Below the pieces are notes generated by a model that saw nothing but the letters and a program-made list of their open reading frames with translations, ran no database searches and was not told the DNA's origin. The position numbers were made by a program, and so were the translations under genes. Positions 1-11,525 of a DNA stretch of 64,000 bases are shown here, piece by piece. Source of the DNA: Ferrovibrio sp. MS7 (GTDB taxonomy: Bacteria; Pseudomonadota; Alphaproteobacteria; Ferrovibrionales; Ferrovibrionaceae); the NCBI RefSeq assembly GCF_038404985.1, contig NZ_JBBKBA010000002.1, positions 930,001 to 994,000 of the forward strand. Direction: 5' to 3'. The stretch's first letter is position 1. Each line of letters opens with the position of its first letter.

Positions 1-673
1 TTTGAATACGTCCCGCATCAAACTCGACGAGCCTTGAGCCAAAGAAACGAAAGACGTTTGCCTCGACTTCATAACCAAAGATCTGCTTCTGCAGCGAGCT
101 GACGAAACGGACATCGAAGCTCTGCGAATTGACGACCCGGACATCCAGGCCAACATTGATGACAACCGTGCGCGCACCGCCGCCAATGCCGCCGACCGAA
201 AGCCGGGCACCTTCACTGACGATGTTGTAATTCAGCTCGGTGAGCGCCCCCATGACCACGAAGTTACTGGCGCGGATGGGTGCCGACGTTTGCGCTGGAG
301 CCTGGGCCAGCTTCTGTTCGACCATACGAGCCTCAGCAAGCGGAATGCGGAGGTCGAAACGCTCGACCAGATGAACGCGGCGGGTCTTGTAAAAAGCACT
401 CATCATCATTTCCGTGATGCCTTGCGACAAGACGGCACCGTTATTCGACCGATCAACCTGTCCCGTTTTGTCTGCCACTTCACCGACGGTGAAAACCGGC
501 AGGCCGTTCGCCGGCAGCTTGGACAGTGCCGACAAGCATTGTGAGTAAGGCGTGTCGTTGTTGGTGACGGGCAAGCCGTAGGTCGGACGGGCTCCCTGGC
601 TGGAATAGACGTCTTGTGCGGAGCATGCGCTCAAGGACAAAGCCGCCATGGCTACTAAGGGAAAACTGCGCAC
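1..673 (-). CDS. CsgG/HfaB-family secretion lipoprotein (3' end off the window)
   Basis: Translating the minus strand from a GTG at 673 gives an open frame that runs off the left edge. The start follows a good ribosome site (GGGAGAG, 5 nt spacing). Residues 1-17 form a short lipoprotein signal ending in the lipobox LSAC, with lipidated Cys17. The mature part contains a CsgG-like stretch (VGEVADKTGQ, then YKTRRVHLVERFD, ASNFVVMGALTELNYN and SVGGIGGG). Proteins of this family form the outer-membrane secretion channel for curli (CsgG) or anchor the holdfast (HfaB). It is transcribed away from a LuxR-type gene, an arrangement recalling csgD/csgG. Family membership is fairly sure; whether the substrate is an amyloid, an adhesin or a holdfast component cannot be told. 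Confidence 0.8.
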   Translation of the reverse strand, partial: MRSFPLVAMAALSLSACSAQDVYSSQGARPTYGLPVTNNDTPYSQCLSALSKLPANGLPVFTVGEVADKTGQVDRSNNGAVLSQGITEMMMSAFYKTRRVHLVERFDLRIPLAEARMVEQKLAQAPAQTSAPIRASNFVVMGALTELNYNIVSEGARLSVGGIGGGARTVVINVGLDVRVVNSQSFDVRFVSSLQKQIFGYEVEANVFRFFGSRLVEFDAGRIQ

Positions 674-997
674 CGGTCTCTCCCGTCTGTTATGGAGAAT
701 GGCATGTGACCAAATTCGTATCCGCAGGCCATGCGCCATCTCCCTGATCTCCTGTGCGCCACAATAGGGATTGCTGGCGGATACAGAAGGAAACAGGAGG
801 TTGGATTTCCGCGCAAAGGAGATACGCATTTCCACGGCGCAGTCTCGATAGGGGGAGAGCTTCTACTACCGATGCTCTCCATGTAACGCTGCGGTTGATG
901 CGCAAAACGACTACAATGCGGCGAGGCCTCCCGCATCGAGTTTTCTGGCGGATATGGTGATGCTTGTGCATAATTTGACGACAGCAATAGGAAGAAA
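674..997. other. Divergent intergenic region between CsgG-like and LuxR genes
   Basis: These 324 bases separate the CsgG-like gene (leftward) from the LuxR-type gene (rightward). Reading frames exist on both strands, but none has a recognisable protein or ribosome site. The region should carry both promoters; GCATAAT near 966-972 is a possible -10 for the rightward gene. I see no convincing operator. Confidence 0.4.
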
Positions 998-1657
998 ATG
1001 TTCACCGGTCGGCGTGTGCTGATTGCTTCGAGAAAAACCGACCTGGCCTGGGCCCTGCATCACGAAGTGATGCGCCTGGCACAATGGAAACTAATCGGCA
1101 TCATCGATCCACGCGTGGGAGATTCGTTCGATCATACCTGTACCATGACGGATCTTGTGCTGATCGAAGCCGATGACCTGATCTGGCTTTGGGATAACAG
1201 GTTGGATGCGACACAGAAGACGCTGGCCAGCGTACGCGCCGTGGTGATCCTCTCGGATCAGCAGATGCTGGATGTGATGAGCAGGGCCCAGCGCAACTGC
1301 GGCCTGCTGCTTCGGGAACAGTACGGCGATGTGCCGATCGACCTGCTGGAATTGGCCATCAAAGGGTATATGTCGATATCGGGCGAGTTACTCCACCGCC
1401 TTATGGCCAATCGCCTGCGCCTGGATATCGTCGGCAGCCTGTCACCCGAGGAGTTGCGTGTGCTGGCCTATATCGGTGCCGCGCTGTCCAACCGCCATAT
1501 CGCCCAGCGCAGCGGGCTGGCGGAAAGCCGGGTGAAGACCCTGGTTCACCTGGTGACGCATAAGCTGCGGATGCATAACCGCACGGCCGTAGCGGTGTTT
1601 GCCGCGGAAAATGGGCTATCACCAGTAACGCCTGGGGTAATCATACCTCTGGCGTGA
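998..1657 (+). CDS. LuxR/CsgD-like transcriptional regulator with degenerate receiver
   Basis: The product is 219 residues. The C-terminal 65 residues (SLSPEELRVLAYIGAALSNR... to ...VFAAENGL) match a LuxR/NarL helix-turn-helix. The N-terminal 130 residues have the length and beta/alpha rhythm of a receiver domain (VLIASR, VLIEADD, VVILSD), but the usual acidic pocket and phospho-accepting Asp are not visible, so it probably works without phosphorylation. CsgD, the curli regulator, has the same architecture. It is transcribed divergently from the CsgG-like lipoprotein gene and precedes a secreted protein. Control of those neighbours is inferred from position only. The ATG at 998 follows AGGAAGAAA. 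Confidence 0.75.
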   Translation: MFTGRRVLIASRKTDLAWALHHEVMRLAQWKLIGIIDPRVGDSFDHTCTMTDLVLIEADDLIWLWDNRLDATQKTLASVRAVVILSDQQMLDVMSRAQRNCGLLLREQYGDVPIDLLELAIKGYMSISGELLHRLMANRLRLDIVGSLSPEELRVLAYIGAALSNRHIAQRSGLAESRVKTLVHLVTHKLRMHNRTAVAVFAAENGLSPVTPGVIIPLA

Positions 1658-1776
1658 AGCCTTTGCCGCTGCAACTCCGTGATAGCGTGAGCGCAAAGGG
1701 GGAAGAGGCCGTGTCTTGGCTTCCTACCTGGCGGGGATGCACTACTGTCGGGCATCATTGATGGGAGATTTATGTC

Positions 1777-2307
1777 ATGAAGCTAATTCTCACCACGTGT
1801 CTGCCGCTGGGCACCGTCATTCTGGTCGCCGGGCTCACTCTCTTCTCTGGCGGCGCCGCCCTAGCCCAGGCAGGTAATCTGCCCTATCAGGCAGGTGGTG
1901 GCACCGGTGTCAGTTCCGGTGCGCGGCTGGCAATCCTGAATGCGCGCCTGCTGGGTAGCCGGCCGGGCAATCTGGTGCGAGACGGCGCCGGCGGCCTGCT
2001 TGATGTTTCGCGCCGCGGCAGCCAGGCTTTCCTCTATTCGCCCGGCTCAGGTGCTTTCCTGCCCGGGGCGCGGCCAGGGCGTGGTTGGGCCACCGGCCTG
2101 GGCACAGGATTAGGCTGGGGGTTGTTTGCCGCCAGTGGCGGATTGGCCAGCCATTACGGCCGCAGCAATCATCCCGCTGACAGCATGATGCAGTGGATAT
2201 CCATGCTTGGCCCAGGCCTGGGCCGCGGCTCGGCTGAGGGTCTGCTGCCGCCGAGTAATGCTGGCACTCCACTCGATGCCTGGATCAGCCAGGATGATCT
2301 GGACTAG
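1777..2307 (+). CDS. Small secreted protein of unknown function
   Basis: The product has 176 residues with a clear Sec signal peptide (residues 1-31, MKLILTTCLPLG... ending ALAQA). The mature part is rich in Gly, Ser and Leu, with a repeated LLGSRPGNLVRDGAGGLLDV-type pattern and several GxG turns. It has no cysteines and no transmembrane segment after the signal. I do not recognise the family. Lying between two LuxR-type regulators and near a CsgG-like secretion lipoprotein, it could be an exported surface component of the same system, but this is inference. Its stop codon overlaps the end of the convergent response-regulator gene by 4 bases. Confidence 0.6.
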   Translation: MKLILTTCLPLGTVILVAGLTLFSGGAALAQAGNLPYQAGGGTGVSSGARLAILNARLLGSRPGNLVRDGAGGLLDVSRRGSQAFLYSPGSGAFLPGARPGRGWATGLGTGLGWGLFAASGGLASHYGRSNHPADSMMQWISMLGPGLGRGSAEGLLPPSNAGTPLDAWISQDDLD

Positions 2308-2993
2308 GCCTGCTTCAGTATCCGCAGCGGCTGCGGTTCGGCGATCACATCGGCGATGATGCCATTCTGTAAGGCCCAGATAGCGGCCTGCGTCCGGTTG
2401 CTGGCATGGATCTTTTTTAAAACCCCTTTCAGGTGCACCTTCACGGTGCCTTCGGTGATCTGCAGCCGATTGGCAATGGCCTTATTGGAATGGCCATTGA
2501 CCAGGCAGGCGAGGATTTCCGTTTCCCTATCCGACAAGGCACCGTTGCGTTCAGTCGGCGCGCTATTCTGGGCGACAAAGCGGTTGTTGATCAGCAGATG
2601 CGCCAGATCGGTGGGGAACACCTTCTCACCCATCAGCACCAGGCGCAGCGACTGCTTGAGTGCATCCGCCGACATATCCTTCAGCAGATAACCATCCACG
2701 CCCGCGCTGAGTGCCGTGGCGAGGCGGGGAATACCCACCGTATCCGTAAGCACCACCACACGCGGCGGCACCGGCACGGAACGCGCGGAGAGCATCAGCT
2801 CCGGCAAGACATCGCCATAACCATTGGTATCGATGATGATAATTCCGGGTTTCTGGGCAACCACCTGATTCGACCCTTCCGAGAAAGATGAAGCCTCATA
2901 GGAAACATAGAATGGTGAATCATCGAGGATGCGCCGCAGACCCTCCCGAAATAGCTGGTTGCGATCAATGTGCAACACCGAAGTTCCGTCCAT
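2304..2993 (-). CDS. NarL/FixJ-type response regulator
   Basis: The product has 229 residues. Residues 5-125 are a receiver: Asp10 in VLHIDRN, the phospho-acceptor Asp55 in IIIIDTNGY, a Thr in VVLTDT and the conserved Lys in GYLLKDMSAD. Residues about 150-212 are a LuxR-type helix-turn-helix (LSDRETEILACLVNGHSNK through NRTQAAIWALQNG). The second acidic residue near the N-terminus is replaced (HIDRN instead of DDH), so metal binding may be weakened. The ATG at 2993 has a GGGGAAG ribosome site. No adjacent histidine kinase is present; the large hybrid kinase at 4557 is the nearest candidate partner. Confidence 0.8.
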   Translation of the reverse strand: MDGTSVLHIDRNQLFREGLRRILDDSPFYVSYEASSFSEGSNQVVAQKPGIIIIDTNGYGDVLPELMLSARSVPVPPRVVVLTDTVGIPRLATALSAGVDGYLLKDMSADALKQSLRLVLMGEKVFPTDLAHLLINNRFVAQNSAPTERNGALSDRETEILACLVNGHSNKAIANRLQITEGTVKVHLKGVLKKIHASNRTQAAIWALQNGIIADVIAEPQPLRILKQA

Positions 2994-3287
2994 GTGACTT
3001 CCCCTTTCGGGATTGGGATTAAAGCGTCAATATGCAATTTCGTGTTCGTGTATGTGCAAATGAACTTAAAGGAATCCCGCTTGCTGCCCTAAGGAGCGTT
3101 CGGGCAGGGTATTGGGCATTCGCGCCGTCATTCAGGGGGAGGGGCGCTATGGTGAGTACCCCCTTTTGTCCGGCATCTCTCCTTCCGCGCCAGGTCTCCC
3201 CTCTTTTATGCATGACTAGAGAACCGGATTCCCTTTGCACAAAGCGCGAAGGGACTTCTGGACGTCAAATCCATTCCTATAGGGGTA
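2994..3287. other. Non-coding region upstream of the response regulator
   Basis: No supported gene here. It lies between the start of the response regulator (2993, leftward) and the end of the OmpA-like gene (3288, leftward), so it should hold the response-regulator promoter and the OmpA-like terminator. Two short C/G-rich runs (TACCCCC near 3157 and AGGGGTA near 3281) are complementary, but too far apart for a simple hairpin. Confidence 0.3.
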
Positions 3288-3905
3288 TTACCGGACGGTG
3301 ATCAGAAGGACTTCGACCTGATTCTCGCGACGGGACTCCGGATCTCCGAATGCACCGATCTGGATTTTAAAGGCTGGCGTTCCGGCCTGGACCAACGCAT
3401 CACGCACGGCACCGATCCGGCGCTCGGTAAGGGCTTGGTCGCGCCATTCGGCGGTTGGCGCACTGGAGGAGCCATCAATGCCAAGGCGAGCGGTGGGGTT
3501 TTCCAGCATATAGGCGGTGATATCGGAGGCTTGCCGCATATCGGAGAAGCGTACATCGGCACTGTCCTTGTCGAAAGCAAAGCGCTGATACGGCGTCCAG
3601 TTGTTGAAAGAACCGGTCGGACCATAGGTGCCGGCTAGGCCGACATGGCCTTGTGGTGCCGCCAGACCGGAAATACCCGACATGTCGCTGGAGTCCGACG
3701 CCGTGCGGCGCCCGCCAACGATATCATTTCCAACGCTCTGGGCGATCATGCCGGCACTGGAATTAAGCGCGACATCTGGCTGGTCGGCACGCACATGAAC
3801 ATTGGTTATGGCGCGCGCATCATTCGCGCCGATATAGCGGGCATGCAATGTGTTGACTCCAACGATTGACGCGCCTATGGCAGCGAGCAAAAAGGGGAAC
3901 TTCAT
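3288..3905 (-). CDS. Exported OmpA-like domain protein
   Basis: I chose the ATG at 3905 because a GGAG sits 9 nt upstream and the product (205 residues) then begins with a signal-like hydrophobic segment (MKFPFLLAAIGASIVGVNTL). The C-terminal 100 residues resemble a shortened OmpA/MotB peptidoglycan-binding fold: a FAFDKDSADV strand, a helical DMRQASDITAYMLENP, a LGIDGSSSA strand, an NxxLTERRIGAVRDAL-like helix and a closing ENQVEVLLI strand. The usual DxxG pair is only partly kept, so peptidoglycan binding is uncertain. A palindromic site shared with two other promoters lies about 117 bp upstream. A role in anchoring envelope structures is inference. Confidence 0.65.
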   Translation of the reverse strand: MKFPFLLAAIGASIVGVNTLHARYIGANDARAITNVHVRADQPDVALNSSAGMIAQSVGNDIVGGRRTASDSSDMSGISGLAAPQGHVGLAGTYGPTGSFNNWTPYQRFAFDKDSADVRFSDMRQASDITAYMLENPTARLGIDGSSSAPTAEWRDQALTERRIGAVRDALVQAGTPAFKIQIGAFGDPESRRENQVEVLLITVR

Positions 3906-4016
3906 GGCGGGATTCTCCGCTGGATACTGGTGAAGTTTCAATCGCCTTCTGGCTGGCAATGTGCTTGCACTGGCCTTCTGCGCGATGATTGATCCTAGCG
4001 TTGTGCAAGATGACGA

Positions 4017-4032
4017 CGATAGAATCGGAAAA
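4017..4032 (+). promoter_or_regulatory. Palindromic operator-like site, copy 1
   Basis: CGATAGAATCGGAAAA contains the palindrome CGAT-AGA-ATCG. It lies about 117 bp upstream of the OmpA-like gene start (3905, leftward). The same 14-16 bases recur upstream of the hybrid kinase gene and of the DUF3309 gene. Confidence 0.5.
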
Positions 4033-4258
4033 CACACAGCCCACCGAGCGCAGTGTTGCGGCAAGTACCAATACAATTCGGTTCTTTGCAAGCCGCCTGA
4101 TGCCGTATCAGATTGATAACCGTTTGATAACCGTAGCAAAAATAAAAACCCGATGATCGTTTTCTGCTTTCACCATTCAGCAATGACGTACCCCGAATGG
4201 GCGCCGCACCACCCTTATGGTGATTCTGATTTCCGTGAGCATTGCGCACAGAAATGAA

Positions 4259-4292
4259 AAGCCCCCTCCACAATGAAACGTGAAGGGGGCTT
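4259..4292 (-). terminator. Candidate rho-independent terminator, leftward
   Basis: A perfect 9-bp stem (AAGCCCCCT / AGGGGGCTT) with a 16-nt loop. Read leftward it is followed by TTCATTTC, giving a moderate T-tract. No protein gene ends here, so it may close a small RNA starting near the 4455 palindrome, or be a simple insulating hairpin. Confidence 0.4.
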
Positions 4293-4454
4293 GCTTGACT
4301 GGGACCCGGTGAAATCCCGGCCAAACGCTATGCTTATTGCGCGAGGATGAATAGTAGTGCCCCCGCTTCACTGACTGCCATGCGCTTGGAAAAGCCAAGC
4401 TGGAATAGTTATTCAGGGTCCTATGCTCCCCTGATATCTGGCGGTGCTCGATAG

Positions 4455-4470
4455 CGATAGAATCGGAAAA
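4455..4470 (+). promoter_or_regulatory. Palindromic operator-like site, copy 2
   Basis: An identical 16-base copy (CGATAGAATCGGAAAA) located 97 bp upstream of the hybrid kinase start at 4557, or 130 bp upstream of the alternative ATG at 4590. Confidence 0.5.
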
Positions 4471-4556
4471 TACTCATACGGCACACACCAAATGGATAAA
4501 CACACCATTCGCGGCGGAGAGATTAGTGTGCTAGGATAGCGTCATCCTGCAATTAC

Positions 4557-8996
<4,440 letters not shown>

Positions 8997-8997
8997 A

Positions 8998-9011
8998 TTC
9001 CGATTCTATCG
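8998..9011 (-). promoter_or_regulatory. Palindromic operator-like site, copy 3
   Basis: TTCCGATTCTATCG is the exact reverse complement of the 14-base core of the copies at 4017 and 4455. It begins one base after the hybrid kinase stop codon and lies about 136 bp upstream of the DUF3309 gene. Confidence 0.5.
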
Positions 9012-9141
9012 CACTAGCGATATTCGGCGCCTGATCATTCCCTGACCTTGTACTGGATGCTGTCCCTCCGACAACCAAGCCATAAAGACTGCATGATCAC
9101 GCTGGGATTGCATTTGCCCCGTTCCAATAGGAGTTCAAGTG

Positions 9142-9300
9142 ATGAGTCTCAGCACCATTCTGCTTGTCATCCTGGTGGTTTTTCTGATCGGCGCCTTGCC
9201 GACTTGGCCACACAGCAACGGCTGGGGCTACTTCCCGAGTGGCGGCCTCGGCCTCGTGCTGATCGTTGTCGTCGTTCTAATACTGATGGGGCGCATCTAG
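9142..9300 (+). CDS. DUF3309-family small membrane protein
   Basis: The gene encodes 52 residues from an ATG at 9142 with a strong AGGAG site 8 nt upstream. The protein is MSLSTILLVILVVFLIGALP, then a short polar loop (TWPHSNGWGYFPSGG), then a second hydrophobic helix (LGLVLIVVVVLILMGRI). This two-helix pattern with the W-G-Y-x-P-S-G-G loop is typical of DUF3309. The function is unknown. It is the first gene of a run of small envelope/stress proteins that continues with CsbD. Confidence 0.85.
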   Translation: MSLSTILLVILVVFLIGALPTWPHSNGWGYFPSGGLGLVLIVVVVLILMGRI

Positions 9301-9326
9301 CCCCTGCCAACGCAAAGGCTCTTACC

Positions 9327-9497
9327 ATGGATAAAAACCGCATTGTTGGATCGGCCAAGCAAGCCAGAGGCATCCTCAAGCTTGCGACAGGAAAAGCCCT
9401 GGGCGACGCCAAGCTGCAGGTGGAGGGCAAAGCCGACAAGGCCGAGGGCCAGATCCAGAATACCGTTGGCACCATCAAAGATTCGTTCAAACGCTAA
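9327..9497 (+). CDS. CsbD-family stress protein
   Basis: I start this at the ATG at 9327, giving 56 residues: MDKNRIVGSAKQARGILKL, then GKALGDAKLQVEGKADKAEG and a C-terminal NTVGTIKDSF. This is the CsbD-like signature, a small, charged, helical protein induced by general stress in many bacteria, with no known biochemical activity. A longer upstream reading is unlikely because it runs through the DUF3309 gene in another frame. The gene lies 26 bp after DUF3309 and they are probably cotranscribed. I see no clear Shine-Dalgarno motif before the ATG. Confidence 0.85.
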   Translation: MDKNRIVGSAKQARGILKLATGKALGDAKLQVEGKADKAEGQIQNTVGTIKDSFKR

Positions 9498-9593
9498 TAC
9501 GACACAATCTGCTTCCACTCTGCTGATCAGGGCCACCGAATACTGGTGGCTGGAGTTCCCTAGAACTGAACAAGTTTTTTTGGAGTATTCATC

Positions 9594-9845
9594 ATGACTT
9601 TCAAAGATATTGCCTTCACCGTTGCCCTCTGCGCCCTGCTCGGCCTCAGTGCCTGTGGTGAATCGAAGGGTGATCGCGCTATCTCCGGCGGCGGCATCGG
9701 TGCCGCGGCAGGCCTGGTGGGCGGTGCCCTCATAGGCGCGCCACTTGAAGGTGCCTTGATTGGCGGCGCTGTCGGCGCCGGCACCGGTGCCCTCACCGAC
9801 GAAAACCAGATCGATCTCGGCGATCCGCTCTGGAAAAAGAAATAA
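9594..9845 (+). CDS. Glycine-zipper lipoprotein
   Basis: The product has 83 residues. The N-terminus is a lipoprotein signal ending in LSAC with Cys21. It is followed by a glycine-zipper segment with small residues every third or fourth position (GGGIGAAAGLVGGALIGAPL, then EGALIGGAVGAGTGALT). Such proteins sit in the outer membrane or periplasm and often accompany envelope stress functions. A GGAG upstream of the ATG supports the start. The gene stands between csbD-like and BON lipoprotein genes on the same strand. Confidence 0.8.
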   Translation: MTFKDIAFTVALCALLGLSACGESKGDRAISGGGIGAAAGLVGGALIGAPLEGALIGGAVGAGTGALTDENQIDLGDPLWKKK

Positions 9846-9888
9846 GCCTGATCCGCCACGCCCTCCTGTCCAATTCGGAGAATCTTCC

Positions 9889-10212
9889 ATGACCACGTCT
9901 CATACCTTGCGCATGCTCGCCGCGGCAGCTGCACTGCTGGCCGTCACCGGTGGCCTTGCGGCCTGCTCCTCTACACCACGCCAGGAATCGACTGGCGAAT
10001 ATGTTGATTCGGCTGCCATCACCACCAAGGTGAAAACCGCGATCCTGAACGAGCCCAGCCTGAAGTCGATGCAGATCAGCGTCGAGACCTTCAAGGACTC
10101 AGTGCAATTGAGCGGTTTCGTCGATAGCTCCGCAAACCGCTCCAAGGCCGGTGAACTCGCTCGCAATGTCGAGGGCGTGAAGTCGGTGAAGAACGACCTG
10201 GTGGTCAAGTAG
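9889..10212 (+). CDS. BON-domain lipoprotein (OsmY/DolP-like)
   Basis: The ATG at 9889 is preceded by CGGAGAATC, a good ribosome site. The 107-residue product has a lipoprotein signal (lipobox LAAC, Cys26) and one BON domain: DSAAITTKVKTAILNEPSL, then MQISVETFKDSVQLSGFVDS, then KAGELARNVEGVKSVKNDLVV. BON domains bind phospholipid surfaces, and OsmY/DolP relatives protect the envelope under stress. It follows the glycine-zipper gene by 43 bp and ends the cluster. Confidence 0.85.
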   Translation: MTTSHTLRMLAAAAALLAVTGGLAACSSTPRQESTGEYVDSAAITTKVKTAILNEPSLKSMQISVETFKDSVQLSGFVDSSANRSKAGELARNVEGVKSVKNDLVVK

Positions 10213-10330
10213 CGCTCTAGCCCGGCATAAAACGGTCAGGTCCTTGGTGCAGTCGCAGCCTATGGGCCTGACTTTTCGGACACTTAACAGTCGTGCATTT
10301 TATGTAAGATTGGCGACGATTATCTCATGC

Positions 10331-10340
10331 TATGCGAGAC
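10331..10340 (+). repeat. TATGCGAGAC repeat, isolated copy
   Basis: A single copy of the TATGCGAGAC motif that recurs four times between 10,833 and 10,951. It is preceded by TCTCATGC, a rough inverted half. Confidence 0.5.
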
Positions 10341-10448
10341 AAATCGCCGAAGCTTCCCTCTGAGAATAGCGGCAAAATCAAAACCTTAAATGACACGGAG
10401 TTTCACTTTATGGGAAACTCTGGCACCAAGCCCCGTCAGGGTAGCTGG

Positions 10449-10756
10449 CATCCGCTGTTGACTACCGATCCGGTAAGCGGGCAGCCGTCACTGCCCTTGG
10501 CCGCCGCTCGAGTACCAAGGTGGAAGGCCTGGACGAGGCTCTGGGCGCTGAACTACTCGATCAACTGTGGTGGCACGCAACCGAGCCGCGCTTCACCGCG
10601 CGCCATAGCTGGCACCAGGGCGATCTGCTGCTGTGGAACAATGTAGGCGTGATGCATCGTCGCGATGCCTTCGATCCGGCAAGCCGCCGTCTGCTGCACC
10701 GGACCCAGGTGCGCCGCCTTTATGGCGGCTGGGAACGCTACGCTTCCTGTGCCTGA
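10449..10756 (+). pseudogene. Frameshifted C-terminal fragment of a TauD/TfdA-type dioxygenase
   Basis: Two frames together rebuild the C-terminus of a TauD/TfdA Fe(II)/2-oxoglutarate dioxygenase. The first frame reads HPLLTTDPVSGQPSL. The frame then shifts near 10,490-10,500 to LGRRSSTKVEGLDEALGAEL and later HSWHQGDLLLWNN, MHRRDAFDPASRRLLHRTQ and a stop at 10,756. The His of MHRRDAF is the distal iron ligand in this family. The N-terminal two thirds, with the HxD motif, are missing, so this is a dead remnant. It marks the edge of a rearranged zone. Confidence 0.75.
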
Positions 10757-10832
10757 GGCTACGGGGCTCTTTGCGCAATCCTGGCGACAGCCTCTGCCAG
10801 GACCAGTTTTCGCAGTTTTCCTCGGATCATTA

Positions 10833-10951
10833 TATGCGAGATTTCAGTAGGGATTGTTCAGGTTATGCGAGACGAACTGGGAACCTCATTTTCTAGAATA
10901 TAAGCCATACTCAAGGGCTTATATGAGACGAGTTTTCATTTTATGCGAGAC
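10833..10951 (+). repeat. Cluster of four direct TTATGCGAGAC-type repeats
   Basis: Copies start at 10,833 (TATGCGAGAT), 10,863 (TTATGCGAGAC), 10,917 (TTATATGAGACG, degenerate) and 10,941 (TTATGCGAGAC). Spacing is irregular (30, 54, 24 bp). There is no coding sequence between them. They look like binding sites, for example of a recombinase at an element end, rather than CRISPR repeats. Confidence 0.6.
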
Positions 10952-10952
10952 C

Positions 10953-11318
10953 CTACAGAAAACAAGTAGATGCTCGGCTTGATACATAGAACCCAAGATC
11001 CTTCTTGAGGTCTTCGAATCCCAATAGCTTGTATACATATTCAGCGAGGCGATACTCCGCAGATTCACAGAGGTGCCGAAATCTACTTCGGTCAATATCG
11101 CGGATGCTTGAAATACTACAACACATGGGAAGCTCTTGGCTGGCCACCTCATTGATGAGCTGATGGATGCAGAGCCCGGCTCGCCGGCACTTGATGAGCT
11201 CGAAGTGCTGGGCCTCCTCGTGCATCAGTATGAGAGCGCAGCATTTCCGATCAAGCCTCCCATTGCTGCTGATATTATCCAATTCAGAACGGAACAGGCT
11301 GGTTCCCGGTAAAGCCAT
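10953..11318 (-). CDS. Hypothetical protein, doubtful
   Basis: An open frame of 121 residues beginning MALPGTSLFRSELDNISSNG. It includes LILMHEEAQHFELIKCRRAG and a helical C-terminal half (FRHLCESAEYRLAEYVYKLL). The composition is protein-like and less GC-rich than its surroundings, but I recognise no family and see no ribosome site before the ATG at 11,318. It lies in a scarred region between repeat copies and a lone antitoxin-like gene and may be a truncated gene. Confidence 0.3.
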   Translation of the reverse strand: MALPGTSLFRSELDNISSNGRLDRKCCALILMHEEAQHFELIKCRRAGLCIHQLINEVASQELPMCCSISSIRDIDRSRFRHLCESAEYRLAEYVYKLLGFEDLKKDLGFYVSSRASTCFL

Positions 11319-11525
11319 GTAGCGTGAGGCCCGCTTAACCTACCGATCCCATCCCTTCCAACAACTTCCGCATCCCTCCGCATACCGATCTGCAAACTGG
11401 CCGCCAAGGCGGACCTTTTAGACGACTCCACATCCGGATTTCGTGGCATGATGTGATCCAAACAGGGCTGGCGGTTTGCCCACGGCAACCGTCTGGCGCC
11501 TAGAGGTAACACCCGCAGGTACGCA

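Larger units (their letters stand above)
3906..4556. other. Long divergent regulatory region
   Basis: These 651 bases separate the leftward OmpA-like gene from the rightward hybrid kinase gene. The short open frames inside show no protein-like composition or ribosome site. The region contains two copies of CGATAGAATCGGAAAA (4017 and 4455) and one GC-rich hairpin (4259-4292), reported separately. It probably holds both promoters and possibly a small leftward RNA ending at the hairpin. Confidence 0.45.

Noticed and set aside
290-544. 84-residue rightward open frame at the left edge
   Set aside because: It overlaps the CsgG-like lipoprotein on the opposite strand, which has a lipobox, ribosome site and family motifs.
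4177-4398. 73-residue leftward open frame upstream of the OmpA-like gene
   Set aside because: It spans the terminator-like hairpin, has no ribosome site, and its composition is not protein-like.
10833-10951. CRISPR array
   Set aside because: Repeats are only 10-11 bases and unevenly spaced (30, 54, 24 bp), and one copy is degenerate.
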